64,000 nt of DNA from Aphrophora alni (taxonomy: Eukaryota > Arthropoda > Insecta > Hemiptera > Aphrophoridae): assembly GCA_963513935.1 (NCBI GenBank), contig OY740772.1:102257340-102321339 (forward strand). The letters are read 5' to 3'. Position numbers and translations under genes: made by a program. The notes beneath the pieces were generated by a model. The model saw only the letters and a list, made by a program, of their open reading frames with translations. It was not told the DNA's origin and did not search any database. Shown here one piece after another: positions 36,134 through 47,305 of the stretch (the stretch's first letter is position 1; each line of letters begins with the position of its first letter).

Positions 36134-37900
36134 CAACGGACACAACCCGTTGTAGGTCCTGGATTTTGAATTTGTAATTAATTTTATAAATTTGAATAGT
36201 CCGGACTTACCGTGGGCTAAAGCCGCATGTAGGTCACGAAAATCATGTTGACGCGGGAGGGTAGTTATCTGGCTAAGTTAAACTCTTGGACCCTGCCTGT
36301 TCGAAAAGGAATAAGGACTTGTAAAAAATACTTAAAAATTAATACGGGAAGCCAAAATCCAGAAATTAAATAAAAACAAATATCTTCAGGAAATGCATTA
36401 CGCTAACCGCGGGTGTATTTACTGCAAGATTAGATAATATAAAGTCACAAAGTTACGTAAAATACAGACTATTAAAGTATGTAAAGAAATTCAAAATTCC
36501 TCTAAATTGAAAAAGAAAAGGTTTTTCAGGCTTTTCATAAGAAGGCCTAAAATAAAGGTAAAATAAGTTTTTGCGAAATTTCGTTAAATAAAAAAGTTAA
36601 TGTTAATTCACTAAGTTCAAATGATAAAAAAGTATATAAAAAAGAAAGTTTTTTAAATTCTAACCAAAACAAATTTTAGTAATGATAAACGAAATGTATA
36701 ATTAAAAAGAAAAACTTGAAATTTTATTAAAGGAAAAAGGTGACAGAATTCGCACCTTTACAGCAAGATAAAAAGTTAAACTTAAATTTTTATTAACTCA
36801 AAACGCTAAATAGTATGCTGATAACGTAGTTATGTAAAAATAATCCAGTATTTAAAATATGTTTCGGGAGTAAAGGAAAGCCCAAGTTTGTATAAAATCG
36901 TTTAACTCCCTAACCCTACAGCAAGACAACCAGAAGCAGAAAAAAAGAGAAAATCCGGCTAGTTAACACAAACCAAAAGGACATAAAGAAGTGAAAACAA
37001 AAAACCGGGAAAAACAAAAAACAAAGACTTTTCCGGGAGAAATCGCCACGGGAAAACGGGCGCGGGTCATTAACGCGAACCAAGAATCGTACGAACATCA
37101 CTCGAGTTCGTGGGTAAAGAAGACAACGAGCTGAATTCAAAAATGTCACTCTCAATAAAATAGGGAAAACCCTGGAGGAGTTACAAAGGAAAAGGATTTT
37201 CAATAGCCAAAACTGCACGGAGAGAGATAAGAGTTGTACGGTAGAAGGGGCTGGCTGAAGATGAGTCTATATAAACGATTGCTCGGGGAAACTAGAGAGC
37301 CTTGATATTTCTGCGATGTAAGTGCATCGAGCCTTGATCTCGTTTTTTATAAAATACCATAGTATGCAAAAAGCTAAGTATTTTCTTAGTTAACCTAATA
37401 ATTTGTATAACAAGTGTGAACATACGTCATTGCGATATTAATTTGGAATGCAGCAATAGACACAACTATAATCTACAAGAACGTCAGTGGCAACTTAGTC
37501 ATTACAAAGTTGGCCTAACTTGGATTATTCTGGAGAAGTAACATAACCTACAAAGCAGCTGATACATGGAGTGATTCGTATAGCTTCCGGATAGGACTCC
37601 AGGACATCACCAGGCGACCACTTGGACATGCAACTTTAACGTCGAGAGAATAGCCGAACCGGGACTTCAGACACGACATCACCACAACCATCTTTAAAAA
37701 TTCATCCAACATTCTTCCAGACAACCCTACAGGGATCAACCTTCATCAACGAGACAACTTAACCAGCACGCAGAGCATCTGTAGCCTGCCATCGCTAAAC
37801 AACGCTCGCGGACTTCATATCAAACGTCGCGACGCCTGGACAGTTGTGAAAAGGTCGGTAGAAACGTAAATACGTTAGTCCCTGATTAAATTTGCCTGAA
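36132..37900. other. GC-richer block with a promoter-like segment, unassigned
   Basis: The block opens with a perfect 7-bp hairpin (ACAACGG ... CCGTTGT, 36134-36154). It is GC-richer than the surroundings around 36140-36300 and 36900-37860. A TATATAA box lies near 37268, followed by 'gattgctcggggaaactaga' and two 'gagccttgat' copies about 30 bp apart. AATAAA-type signals lie near 37900. A solo LTR or 5' region of an LTR retrotransposon, or a host promoter with 5' exon, are both possible. I see no gag/pol coding and could not match terminal repeats. Short minus frames (36916-37218, 37548-37739) lack motifs. Confidence 0.35.
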
Positions 37901-38698
37901 ATAAATTCAAATAAATTTATTTTAAAATACTGGGTTACTTAGGATGTTAGATTAGATAAAATATTTGTATTATTAATTAAAAATTAAATTCATTAAATCG
38001 TAAATTCGAATTAAACCTTTTATTAAAATATTAATTAAATCAAATTGGGTATAAAATATTAGAATAAATTATAGTTAGGTAAATAATTGGTTCTGCCTTG
38101 TAGTTTAAGAAATTATTATTAAATTGAAAGGAAAGTTATTATTTTGTATTTGTTGGAGAAAGTAAAATCCAAAAAGTTTTATTTTATGTTTGAAATAAAA
38201 AAAAAAAAAAAATTATTAAAATTTTATTTGCTTTATAAAAAATTTATTATTTACAAAAAACACCTAGTATTCAAATATCCCAATAGTTTATGAGTTATAG
38301 ATTAAGAATTGATACAGTGAAATTTCATAAAATATTTGCAAGCACAAATAAACAATTTACAAGGTTAGTTTCAGTGTACTCACTACTCAGAGGTTTACAA
38401 AAAGTAAAATCATTCACTTGTGTTCTAACTGAGCTAGAATCAAATATAAAGTACTGGAAGTATAACGTAGAAGTTTTTTTTTAGTCAGGATATTCAGAAA
38501 ACTGAATATTCGACACCTAGTTATTTCACCTAGGCCAAACAAAACGAGATTGCCTATAAAACTTCCAGTAGGTGGAAATAACTTATTCTCAAACGAAAAA
38601 CCGTTGAATAAATCGGCGTCCCAATAAAAAGTGGGGTCCGAAAACATCGTTCAACTTAACCAAGAAAAGGTTTACCGTTTGAATATATATATTATTTA

Positions 38699-38700
<2 letters not shown>
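37901..38700. other. AT-rich intergenic DNA
   Basis: Very AT-rich, with an A run near 38200. Short frames at 38290-38484 (+) and 38414-38647 (-) are not supported. Confidence 0.45.

Positions 38701-38738
<38 letters not shown>
38701..38738. repeat. (AT)n microsatellite, 38 bp
   Basis: Uninterrupted alternating AT. Confidence 0.95.
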
Positions 38739-38740
<2 letters not shown>

Positions 38741-39416
38741 GTTCAATAATTACGTGTTCATTCTCTCTTAAATTGAATTTCCTCAGCTTTCTGTGTTCTC
38801 TATTTACCCTACGATTTGTTTTTTTACAACTGTAATGCCATCAATTGTTGAAACATCCCAACAGGGAACTCATAAATCGCTTTTATGGGTTTTAATGTTG
38901 TAAAATGTATTTCCCAACTCTTGTCGAGAAGATAGATTGGTTCAGCTCAAAAGTAAAACAGGAATCAAAATGTATTCCGGGTATAAAATTATACAATACA
39001 AAAACAAAAAAACATTAGAATTAAATAATGCGGCATTGTATGCAAATGTTGTCAATATATTAGAGTAATGGAGTTTAATTTTATGAACTTAAAATAATGC
39101 TTTCCAATACATTATTTATTTAATATTCAAAATCTTTTAAAATTAATAGATAAAACTCAAATGCTCACAAAATAACTTTCAATTGTGACACTCATTTTAA
39201 TTTTACAGCCCTCAGATGTACATTAGCAACAATAAACAAATTTTAAATAGCCACTAATTATTTATCTGTTCTAACTAATTATCCCTGCAGATGGTGACAC
39301 TGTATTTGAACTTTTGTGATAATTTTTGTTTTTTTTATCATTTTCCGATCATTTACTATGCCAAAAATCTATTTATATTTTATTTACAATATTGATAATT
39401 TTGAAATATATATATA
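38739..39416. other. Intergenic DNA, nothing recognised
   Basis: AT-rich. No feature. Confidence 0.45.
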
Positions 39417-39720
39417 CAGTGTGCCCAAAAGTACCGGAACAGTTAAATAACTTTTAAACTAGAAAAGTCTAATCATTGAGATTTAAGATTATTATTTTTT
39501 TAAAGAACAAACTATATATGACATAATATGTGGTAATATCAGCCCTTTCATAACGATGGGATTTTTTGTGGGTTGGCAAGGGGGGGGGGGCAAATCAAAC
39601 TTTCTAAATGTATAGTAAATTCATACTTCTTTTAATGAACTGTAATTAGAGATATATATTTTTAACATTTGATTGTTACAATTTAAAAGTAAATGGTGTG
39701 CCAAAATGTTCCAATATTAT
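39417..39720 (+). mobile_element. Possible Tc1/mariner-like left terminus (IR/DR type)
   Basis: After TA comes 'cagtgtgcccaaaagtaccg' + 'gaaca', which resembles the outer direct repeat of Tc1-like transposons. About 275 bp inward a second similar box, 'ggtgtgccaaaatgttccaa', occurs at 39693-39712. Paired repeats inside a terminal inverted repeat are a known Tc1 (IR/DR) pattern. No transposase frame and no matching right end were identified, so this is a relic or a non-autonomous copy. A run of ten G lies at about 39581-39590. Confidence 0.5.
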
Positions 39721-40269
39721 TTTATATTGTGCAATGTCCACAACCACCTAACATAAATATCAACAACTTTATTGCTTTACAAGTACAGTGTACATAAGCA
39801 AGATGTTGACCATTTACAAAAACAACATATTTTATGACATTGTTCGTTTTTATCCTTAGTTTTTATATAATTACCGTTTGGTGTATTTATAATACTTACA
39901 AAAATATTTTTATACAATTATAACACGTAACACAATTTTAGGAATCGAAGTAACCAAATTATACGAACATTTTGTAACAATTGAAAACGTATAAGATTTT
40001 ATGGTACACTGAAAACCAATAGTATAATATATTATAAAAATATGCTATAAACTCAAATTGAAAGTAGTTTTTGAAAAAAAGACAAACAGACAGGAAAAAA
40101 GTATTTTAGAAATCTGTTTATAGGATCTTTTTTATTTATTTTAGATATTTCGAATAACTTTCCAATGTTACTCACATTACTTATAGAGATTTTGTATATT
40201 GAAACCTAATTTGAATACCCTCTATATTTCCTGTTGTGTAATAGCGAAATATCAGTCATCATTAGCTTT
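39721..40269. other. Intergenic DNA, possibly interior of the Tc1-like relic
   Basis: AT-rich, with no coding motif on either strand. Confidence 0.35.
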
Positions 40270-40405
40270 GAAAATAACAAGACTTAGGTAAGATAAAAGA
40301 GAATGATCTAACCCAAGGCTGTGACAAAGATGTGTAGATCCAGCTAGGCTCCTACGGGTTAATTATGCCAGTACTAATAATAAATAAAATTCTGAGCCAT
40401 GTTAT
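40270..40405 (+). repeat. Dispersed repeat family 1 (SINE-like) copy
   Basis: 'gataaaagagaatgatctaa', 'cccaaggctgtgacaaagat' and 'gtgtagatccagctaggctc' follow the family consensus closely. The tail is diverged. Another copy in the same orientation lies about 370 bp downstream. Confidence 0.8.
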
Positions 40406-40769
40406 TTAGGGTAACACAATAATGTCAATTGTAAAAGATTTGTTTGATCTATATAAATTAAATAATGATTATTAAATAAGATAGTAATCAGGAAAATGTT
40501 GTAAATTGTATCGTAATTAGATAAATTATTGAAATTTGGATAAACTAGTTTTGCAACAAATTCATTTAGAAAGAAGTTCAATTACTGATATGTCAAGATA
40601 CAGTTTATATAATAGTGACAGATCACTATTCTAAAATACAGTGTAAAATATAAGGTAAACTTCGAATTGAATATCTTATATTGTTGATTGAATTTCCCTG
40701 AGATTTCACGATTGGAAATTAAAAATAAAACTGGAAAACACAGTTTCTACAAATACTTTCATTCGTTTA

Positions 40770-40893
40770 TATTAGACATGATAGGGAAAATGAAAGAGAG
40801 GGATCTAATCCAAGACTATGTGGGAAAATGGTGTAGATCTGTTACGGTCCATCAGGATTGCAAGTCACTGTAGCGAGCCTCTGAGGGTAATGT
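40770..40893 (+). repeat. Dispersed repeat family 1 (SINE-like) copy
   Basis: 'gatagggaaaatgaaagaga', 'ggatctaatccaagactatg' and 'ggtgtagatctgttacggtc', then 'caggattgcaagtcactgta' and 'gagcctctgagggtaa'. The open frame across it (40688-40873) is incidental. Confidence 0.8.
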
Positions 40894-41077
40894 CTAAAGG
40901 GTAATTAATTTTAAAAGTATAATATACCTTCAGAAATATAGGCAATAAAATAATATCAATAATAATGATAAATTAAATATGTATAATTTATAGTTAAATT
41001 ACATTGTAAATATAAAAAGCTTTGAAGCTACAAGGAAAAGCATACATATTGTAATTACTATTTTAACAAATATATGA

Positions 41078-41215
41078 CACAATATTCAATATTTAAACTA
41101 GAAACTGATTTAAAAGGAAAATGTGAATCAATTTAAACTTGAGAAATGAAGTTATATTTTGAAAAGAAACATAATATTTATATATTTTATATAACTCATA
41201 ATTTTTAGTCAAGAA
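41078..41215 (-). repeat. Inverted repeat arm, left (pairs with 43555-43860)
   Basis: This segment ('caatattcaatatttaaact' ... 'ctcataatttttagtcaa') is nearly the reverse complement of the sequence at 43724-43857, joined directly to 43558-43576. It preserves the uninterrupted site that is split by an insertion in the right arm. The two arms are about 2.5 kb apart and could be ends of a decayed DNA transposon or two copies of one repeat. Confidence 0.7.
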
Positions 41216-41545
41216 TGTATTAGGTGTATGTAAATATTAAGCTTAACTTGTAAAAATTTTAAAATTAAAATAACACTTCAATTCAAAAATTATTAGTAAA
41301 TAATGAATTAGGGCCCATACATGCAGTATAAATTTAAATATGTATATCTTATATATAAATATTAGTTTAGTAATATTGTATTAGTTATATAGGCTACTTA
41401 GAACGACGTAAGACATTTTGTTGACTCTTTGCTATTTATTTTAGAAAGGTGTAAAATAAGTTGACGTCTATTATACCGCATTCTTAATAAATAAGGGGGA
41501 GGGGCGTGGCAAAGTAGTAGTTTAATATAGTTTTATTACACGTAA
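41216..41545. other. Intergenic DNA, nothing recognised
   Basis: AT-rich. It lies between the two inverted arms. Confidence 0.4.
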
Positions 41546-41549
41546 TACA

Positions 41550-41588
41550 TCATTGAAGACGACGACGTTGTCGTTGAAACTTGAGTGA
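41550..41588 (+). ncRNA. Hammerhead-like relic
   Basis: TTGAAGA (one change from CUGAAGA) is followed by a GACGACGACGTTGTCGTT hairpin with an ACGAC/GTCGT stem, then GAAAC. The layout matches PLE-type hammerheads. The first catalytic C is changed, and no clear cleavage triplet follows. Confidence 0.35.
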
Positions 41589-42447
41589 GTATTATTTGTA
41601 AGAAATTGAGTTTTAGTTTTATTTTTAATATATTTCCTGTAAGTATTGAAAATGTGTGTAATTTACAACAAAATAATAATTACTATTTTTGTTTTGATAG
41701 TACCTCAAACAGTACCTTACAATTTTTAATAGTTTTAAATAATGAATGAAACGGCAACATTTATAACATAAAATGCATAACATTTTAATCTGGTTACTAA
41801 GCTACGAAGTTACTTCCATGACAGCTAAAGTAGAAACTGCGATCTGGGCTTCGTTAGGATAATTGGGCTTCATCTTTTTAATTTATATTAAAAACTGTAA
41901 TCACATGATGTACTTATTGTTACCCCTAATCACTATGAATATGAATATGACGTTAATTATTACTTAGCACCTTTAGGTTAGAATTTCAGATAGTAAAAAT
42001 CCACAAATCTTTGAAAGCTTGGAAGAACAACGAACGGTACAAAAACATTACATAAACTCTCTCACACTACAATTTACATTCGAAATACCAACCAAACGAA
42101 AATATACGTTAGTAAGGAAGTTAAAATGAAAGTTGTTTCTGAAAATAATATTTATATATGTAAGTAGGGCCTAAATATGCTATGCTTATGCCATAAAAAA
42201 GTACTCAGAAAAAGTATTTGATTAAAATCAAGTTTTTTTAATGATGGCGGTGAAAGTTATATAGGTGTTTTGTAATTGTTTCCTGTGAATTTCAACCCAT
42301 ATAAAAAAATACATAAAATACCATTTAGTTTGTGGTTAAAAGAGGAAAATGTTTGGTTTTCTTGAAAATACATATAAAACAATTTATTCCCCTGCTACTT
42401 TGAAAATATACAAAATAAAGTCTTTGCTTGTACAAAATTAAAAGGTA
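41589..42447. other. Intergenic DNA, nothing recognised
   Basis: AT-rich. No supported frame. Confidence 0.4.
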
Positions 42448-42531
42448 ATAAATATATATCTACCTATCTATCAATCTATAAATATATATCTATATCTATA
42501 TATTATATAGAGATAACGTTTATATATATAA
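42448..42531. repeat. Degenerate (TATC/TA)n microsatellite
   Basis: Mixed 'tatc' and 'ta' steps, with 'ctatctatca' and 'atatatatct' phrases. Confidence 0.75.
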
Positions 42532-43245
42532 AATGCTTGGACAAAATTTAAATGGACGTCTTATCTATTTTCAATGTTGTTTCTTTCTCTTTATTTTTGT
42601 AAAAGTAAAATAATGAATATAATATTTCCATTAACTTAGGTTTACCAGTACAACTCGTTCTAAGATTTTCTCCGATTCTTTGCGAGTCACCCTATAAGTA
42701 TTATGAATTATTGATAGTATATAGTATGGCTAATGTCATATATTTCTCTCGTTTTACTAACAGTCCTACTTCTAATAAATAAAACAAAATGTGCATACAT
42801 TGCTTTGAATCATATAACAGATGTTATAATGATGAAGCAGTTTGGATAAATGGAATTGTGGTTACTACTGGATAAACATGATGTACTCTGACATCTTAGC
42901 ATTATCAGCTAACATTGTTATTGATGTACAATATCGTATTCTAGATATAACAGTGCTGCCTGTAAACATATAATACAATATTGCTATACTGTAACTCAAG
43001 TGTTTGTGACAAGTAAGTTGGTAATTTGTTTGTTCTGTTACTTGTTGACTCTATACTAGAATCCGACATATTCAACATTGTAGATTTTTTTAACAAATTT
43101 AAATTCACTTTATTATAATTTGCATTCTATTTTACAGCATTAATTCCCAAAGAAGAATTATTTAAAACGCGCTGGGGAATAGAAAGTTGATATAAGATAG
43201 TTCTTGGATATACTTATTGTATGTCAAATGTAAACATCAATTTAC
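42532..43245. other. Intergenic DNA, nothing recognised
   Basis: AT-rich. No coding motif. Confidence 0.4.
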
Positions 43246-43515
43246 ACAATTAACACTTTATTTGTGCAATACAGTACAGGACGACGTTTCTGTACGTCGT
43301 TTATGTGTATGTAAGCACTGGGGATGAGAACTTAGTCATTGATCCTTCATCATGTATTATATTGTAGAAATAAAATGCTCGTTGTGGAAAACCGTGCTTT
43401 CTTTCATTTGGTGATTGAATTTTCCACAAGTGCAACTCATTAGTGTTAATAAAATACAAGACGATGTTTCAATGAGTATGTCATGATCCTCACACTTGTC
43501 ATGAAAATACCCTTC
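43246..43515 (-). repeat. Two PLE-repeat-like ends in tandem with hammerhead relics
   Basis: Two similar segments about 190 bp apart share 'aacactttatt' or 'agtgttaataa', then 'tacaggacgacgtttc' or 'tacaagacgatgtttc'. On the minus strand both read GAAAC(G/A)TCGTC(C/T)TGTA. In the second (about 43462-43495) GTGAGGATCATGAC lies upstream in the position expected for the CUGANGA box. This looks like two diverged copies of a PLE-type terminal repeat in direct orientation. Confidence 0.45.
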
Positions 43516-43554
43516 TGCCTCGAACTGCCAGTAGTATAGCCAATGATTTACAAT

Positions 43555-43860
43555 ATGATTGACTAAAAATTATGAGATTAAAATCAAACCCAATACCACA
43601 ATAAATTTAATAAAACAAACTTTTATTTCCTAAATTATTTATTTAATTGTGGTATTGGTTTTGATTTTAATCTTTAAGTTCGCTACAGTGTGCTCATAAA
43701 AGTATTATTTTAAAAATTATGAGTTACATAAAATATATATTATATAGATTTTGTTTAACATACTTTGATTTCTCAAGTTTAAATTGATTCATATTTTCCT
43801 TTTAAATCAGTTTCTAGTTTAAATATTGAATATTGTGTAAGAAATATGGTTACAGATGAA
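43555..43860 (+). repeat. Inverted repeat arm, right, split by a 147-bp insertion
   Basis: Positions 43558-43576 and 43724-43857 together match the reverse complement of 41078-41213. Between them, 43577-43723 is extra sequence ending in a second copy of the 13-bp TAAAAATTATGAG (43564-43576 and 43711-43723). This is the form of an insertion with target-site duplication. Confidence 0.75.
43576..43672. repeat. 27-bp inverted repeat (26/27 match), 43-nt loop
   Basis: The left arm 43576-43602 (gattaaaatcaaac...) and right arm 43646-43672 are reverse complements with one mismatch. This palindrome forms most of the inserted segment. After it comes 'tacagtgtgctcataaaagt', similar to the Tc1-like tip at 39417. 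Confidence 0.85.
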
Positions 43861-44195
43861 GATACCAATTATCTCCCACATTAAAAAAAAAGACGCTAAA
43901 TAATATATTAAAAATGTGCAATATCCTATCAACACTATTCGCGACAGAAATATGTATATTTTAATGTTATATACATAACTACGTCATAGTAACTGCGTGA
44001 TGACAAACAAAAATTACATCCTAAGTTCTACAATTAATTAATTTTATAATTATAAGTTTACATATTTTGGCTTATAATTATTTGTAGTTTTACCAAATAA
44101 TATATGCATCATTTCCTTCTTGTTTAGATTTTTAAACTCTCCGACATTAATGCTTTATAAAAGAAACAGGAAGAAAAGAACATAAAATAAAGACA
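43861..44195. other. Intergenic DNA, nothing recognised
   Basis: AT-rich. Confidence 0.4.
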
Positions 44196-44199
44196 CAAC

Positions 44200-44368
44200 A
44201 GTTCTAGAATACTCTATTAACTTCAGAGTCGGAAGAAAATAAGTATTGGTCAAAAGAAGACTGATAGAAAAGATGTAATAGAGGATCATAACCCAAGACT
44301 ACATACACCAGCAAGAGTACCTCGGAATTGCAACACGTGTGCTGACTATATGTGAAATCAGAAGGAGA
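44200..44368 (+). repeat. Dispersed repeat family 1 (SINE-like) copy
   Basis: 'cagagtcggaagaaaataag', 'tattggtcaaaagaagactg', 'atagaaaagatgtaatagag', 'gatcataacccaagactaca' and 'cctcggaattgcaacacgtg'. It retains the central GTCGGAA and CCAAGACTA boxes. Confidence 0.75.
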
Positions 44369-45220
44369 ACATTGAATTAAAACATAATTTATAATTTAAA
44401 TTTAATCTAATCATGTATTCCTCTAAACACAATATAACTCAATAAATATTATCTTTAGTAATTCAATAAAGTTGAATATTTGTTTACGTCACAAGAAAGG
44501 CATTTTCATTGTTTTTAGTTGTTGGATTAGAAACATAAAAACCACAACGCCATTTATTTATTATTAATAATGAAAATACAGGAAAATGTAAAGTTGAAAT
44601 CTTTGTGCTTTGATTCAGAAGATTTAATTACTAATTAGTGTTGATATTACGTCAAGAGAATAAAACTAAATTGCATCATTTGTCAGATAAATATACAGAA
44701 TCTCAGAGGTCTTTATGAAGGGCAAATTATTCCCTTGGTGCACAACAAACTGACATAAAACCCTTCATTAATTTTATCTGTTTCGTTAAAATTAAAAACC
44801 AGTAGAGGAAAATATTATACAAAATGATATTATTTTAAGGTTTTTATGGTAGAGTTAATTTCTATAAGTTACAGGAAAATACATTGAGAATAAGTATAAC
44901 AATGATTTTTTTTTTAACTACTGTATTTTGATTTATCAATTTAATTAAGTATTTTTTTAGCTGTCATTTAAATTTGGAAATTCAGAGCTTAGTTTATTAC
45001 ATTTCGTTTTTTCTTGTCTCATTAAAAGATTTAGAATGAAGTATTACAGGGCCGAATTTTAATCGCTCCCACTCAATAAGAACTCAAAAATTCAATAGTA
45101 GGAAATTTTTTTTCTAAAAGATTGCAGGAAAATGAATTGTTCTTGTTGTTCAAAGTTACAAATCTTATAACGTCATCACCATGAATATATAATAAAGACC
45201 TTCCCCCAAGTCCCCGATGG
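44369..45220. other. Intergenic DNA, nothing recognised
   Basis: AT-rich. No frame above 60 codons. Confidence 0.45.
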
Positions 45221-45221
45221 C

Positions 45222-45384
45222 TCTAATTGCGATGGAAGAACATAAGAGCTTGTCAAGAAAAACTGTGGGAAAAATAAAAGAGAGTTATTTACCCCAAGAT
45301 TATGAGAAAAAAGTTTTAAACCCAGCAAGGGTTCGTTAGGACTACTGCGGCCATATAAACTTCAGTTAACCACTGAGGGTTGCA
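45222..45384 (+). repeat. Dispersed repeat family 1 (SINE-like) copy
   Basis: 'gagcttgtcaagaaaaactg', 'tgggaaaaataaaagagagt', 'taccccaagattatgagaaa' and 'aacccagcaagggttcgtta', ending in the family tail 'cactgagggttgc'. Confidence 0.75.
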
Positions 45385-47078
45385 GGAAACAAAATGCGAG
45401 TATAAAAAAAGCATTCAATAAAAGTTGGAACGTGCAATTTAATCTTTTAGCTATCTTAAAACAATCATATGAACGGCCGTTGGTTTAGTTACTCCATAAA
45501 AAGTACTTTTCGTCATTTTTTCTCGTATTAAGCCCTTTGAATAATAATTCATATAACGATAAGTCTAATTTGAAATTGTTTGCTTACCTCTTGCCCCATC
45601 CATAGATAGAAAAAATTACACTTCTCGATGAATGATTCAGTTTAACACCTTTATTCACACACTCAAAAAACTTAATACCATGACGAAAGTCTTTCACAAC
45701 TACAGATGCCTGTAACAACTGACCTTATCTAAATACATGAAATTTCTATCGTGAAGCAAGAATTACATTTGATTGATCTGACTAAAAGTTGTATAGTTAT
45801 ATTTATACAACTCTCTTACAATTTTGAGATGATATTCATTCTTTTTGGATTCAGATTTTAAACTCTGGTACAAACAAATGTTACTATTTCTACTCGTTAT
45901 AAAACTCTACATACACCTGTCTAAAGTTTTTATAATAACAAAACTTAGTAGAATTCTATTAAGAAAACGTCCAACACTAAGACAGACGTTCTTGTACAAA
46001 GAGTGAAGTAAAACTTAAAACTTTTCGGAGTTTTTAGTAGTATTGTTACTTCCAATTCCCCCACATTCTTTTTTTTTTAACCAATGACCCACTGCTTTCT
46101 ACAAACCAAATTCAACTTGAACGTTTCAAATTTTTATTTTATTTTTTTTACAGAGGGTAGTTTTTTTGTTCCGCCTACGTGACTAAACGCAGGTCCTTCC
46201 AATTTCATATTTTCCTTTCACCCTTGCAGTTTGAACAATTACTTTCGACCGATTCCTGTTATAAAAGAAAGGCCGCTTTCTCTTTAACACTCCTGTTCAC
46301 ATATTAATGTGTCACTTAATTGAAAAGAAATTATTTACTATGTTTTATCTCGTATCCCGTCCTATATAACTTTAAATAGTTATTTGTACAAAGTCGTTCA
46401 AAAGTATTTATTATTTTAGCTACAAACAATACTTTCCTTAAACATTTTTCGATTTATCAAAATTCAAGTGTTTAACAATATCAATAAGTATTCAACTCGT
46501 AAATGTTTCCTTACCATGAATCTATTGTTCTAGAGAGAGCAAAATAGTGACAGAGAAGTTTTCCAGTACTTTATTTACTGAAGGAAATCCAATTTTCCCT
46601 CTTCAAAGAACGTACGTGATTTGCTACTTTGAAAGATGCATTGGAATTATAAACAGAGAAAACGTGCAGTTTGAAGAAATTCACCGTTCCTTAAAGACGA
46701 TTTTTTCTATATAAAGCCGTAACAGAAGTGAAATTACACTGTGATTGAAATAATTAAATTGGATGTCCGTGTGAATGTCTCGCTTTTACGGGCCTCAAGT
46801 ATGAACATATACAGCAGAGCATCCTTCTTTAACCTTGAGTGGATGATTCGACCCTGCTGAATCCCGTAGCTCAACTATCAGAATGTTTTTGTTTTTAGGG
46901 TTAAAAATTTAATATTTTAATAATTTTGCTATTTGTAGTAGATTACAAGCCAAATTGAAACTATTTTTTATATAATTAAGGATGTGTATTAACTCACTAA
47001 ATACTATACTAAATACTAAATAGACAAAAACTATTTAAAATGGACGCCTTTTTGACATATTCAATTCAATTTTTTAAT
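45385..47078. other. AT-rich intergenic DNA, no gene seen
   Basis: No motif-bearing frame. A GC-richer patch at 46770-46880 is unassigned. Confidence 0.45.
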
Positions 47079-47079
47079 T

Positions 47080-47305
47080 TTCAATAGGGTTAAGCATGAA
47101 AACAAGTGTTGTCCCTATACCAAATTGCAAGTCCCTTATCATAATTTTTCTGGCCGCTATTATATGTTTGCGCTCAGATAGACAACGAGCGGATGACTTG
47201 TTGGAAGTCGTATTTTCAGTTTTCTAATGTCATGACACGTAAAGCTTACTCAAAACACATAAAAATGTACTTTGTTTCAATCACCAAGCTTACCTATATC
47301 TCGTA
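47080..47305 (+). repeat. Dispersed repeat family 4, copy 1
   Basis: A weak match, by eye, to 56280-56490 in the same orientation: 'taccaaattgcaagtccctt', 'tttctggccgctatt', 'ttttcagttttct' and 'caccaagcttacctata'. Identity is modest, so the family call is tentative. Confidence 0.4.

Noticed and set aside
36905..36922. 'ccctaaccctac' resembling telomeric repeat
   Set aside because: Only about two short units here, and a similar isolated phrase near 20180. Not an array.
37261..37275. CTGAAGATGAG as another hammerhead box
   Set aside because: No GAAA box with pairing stem at suitable distance.
40688..40873. Possible small gene on family 1 repeat (also at 50418-50687 and 58983-59168)
   Set aside because: The frames differ between copies of the same repeat and contain stops in most of them.
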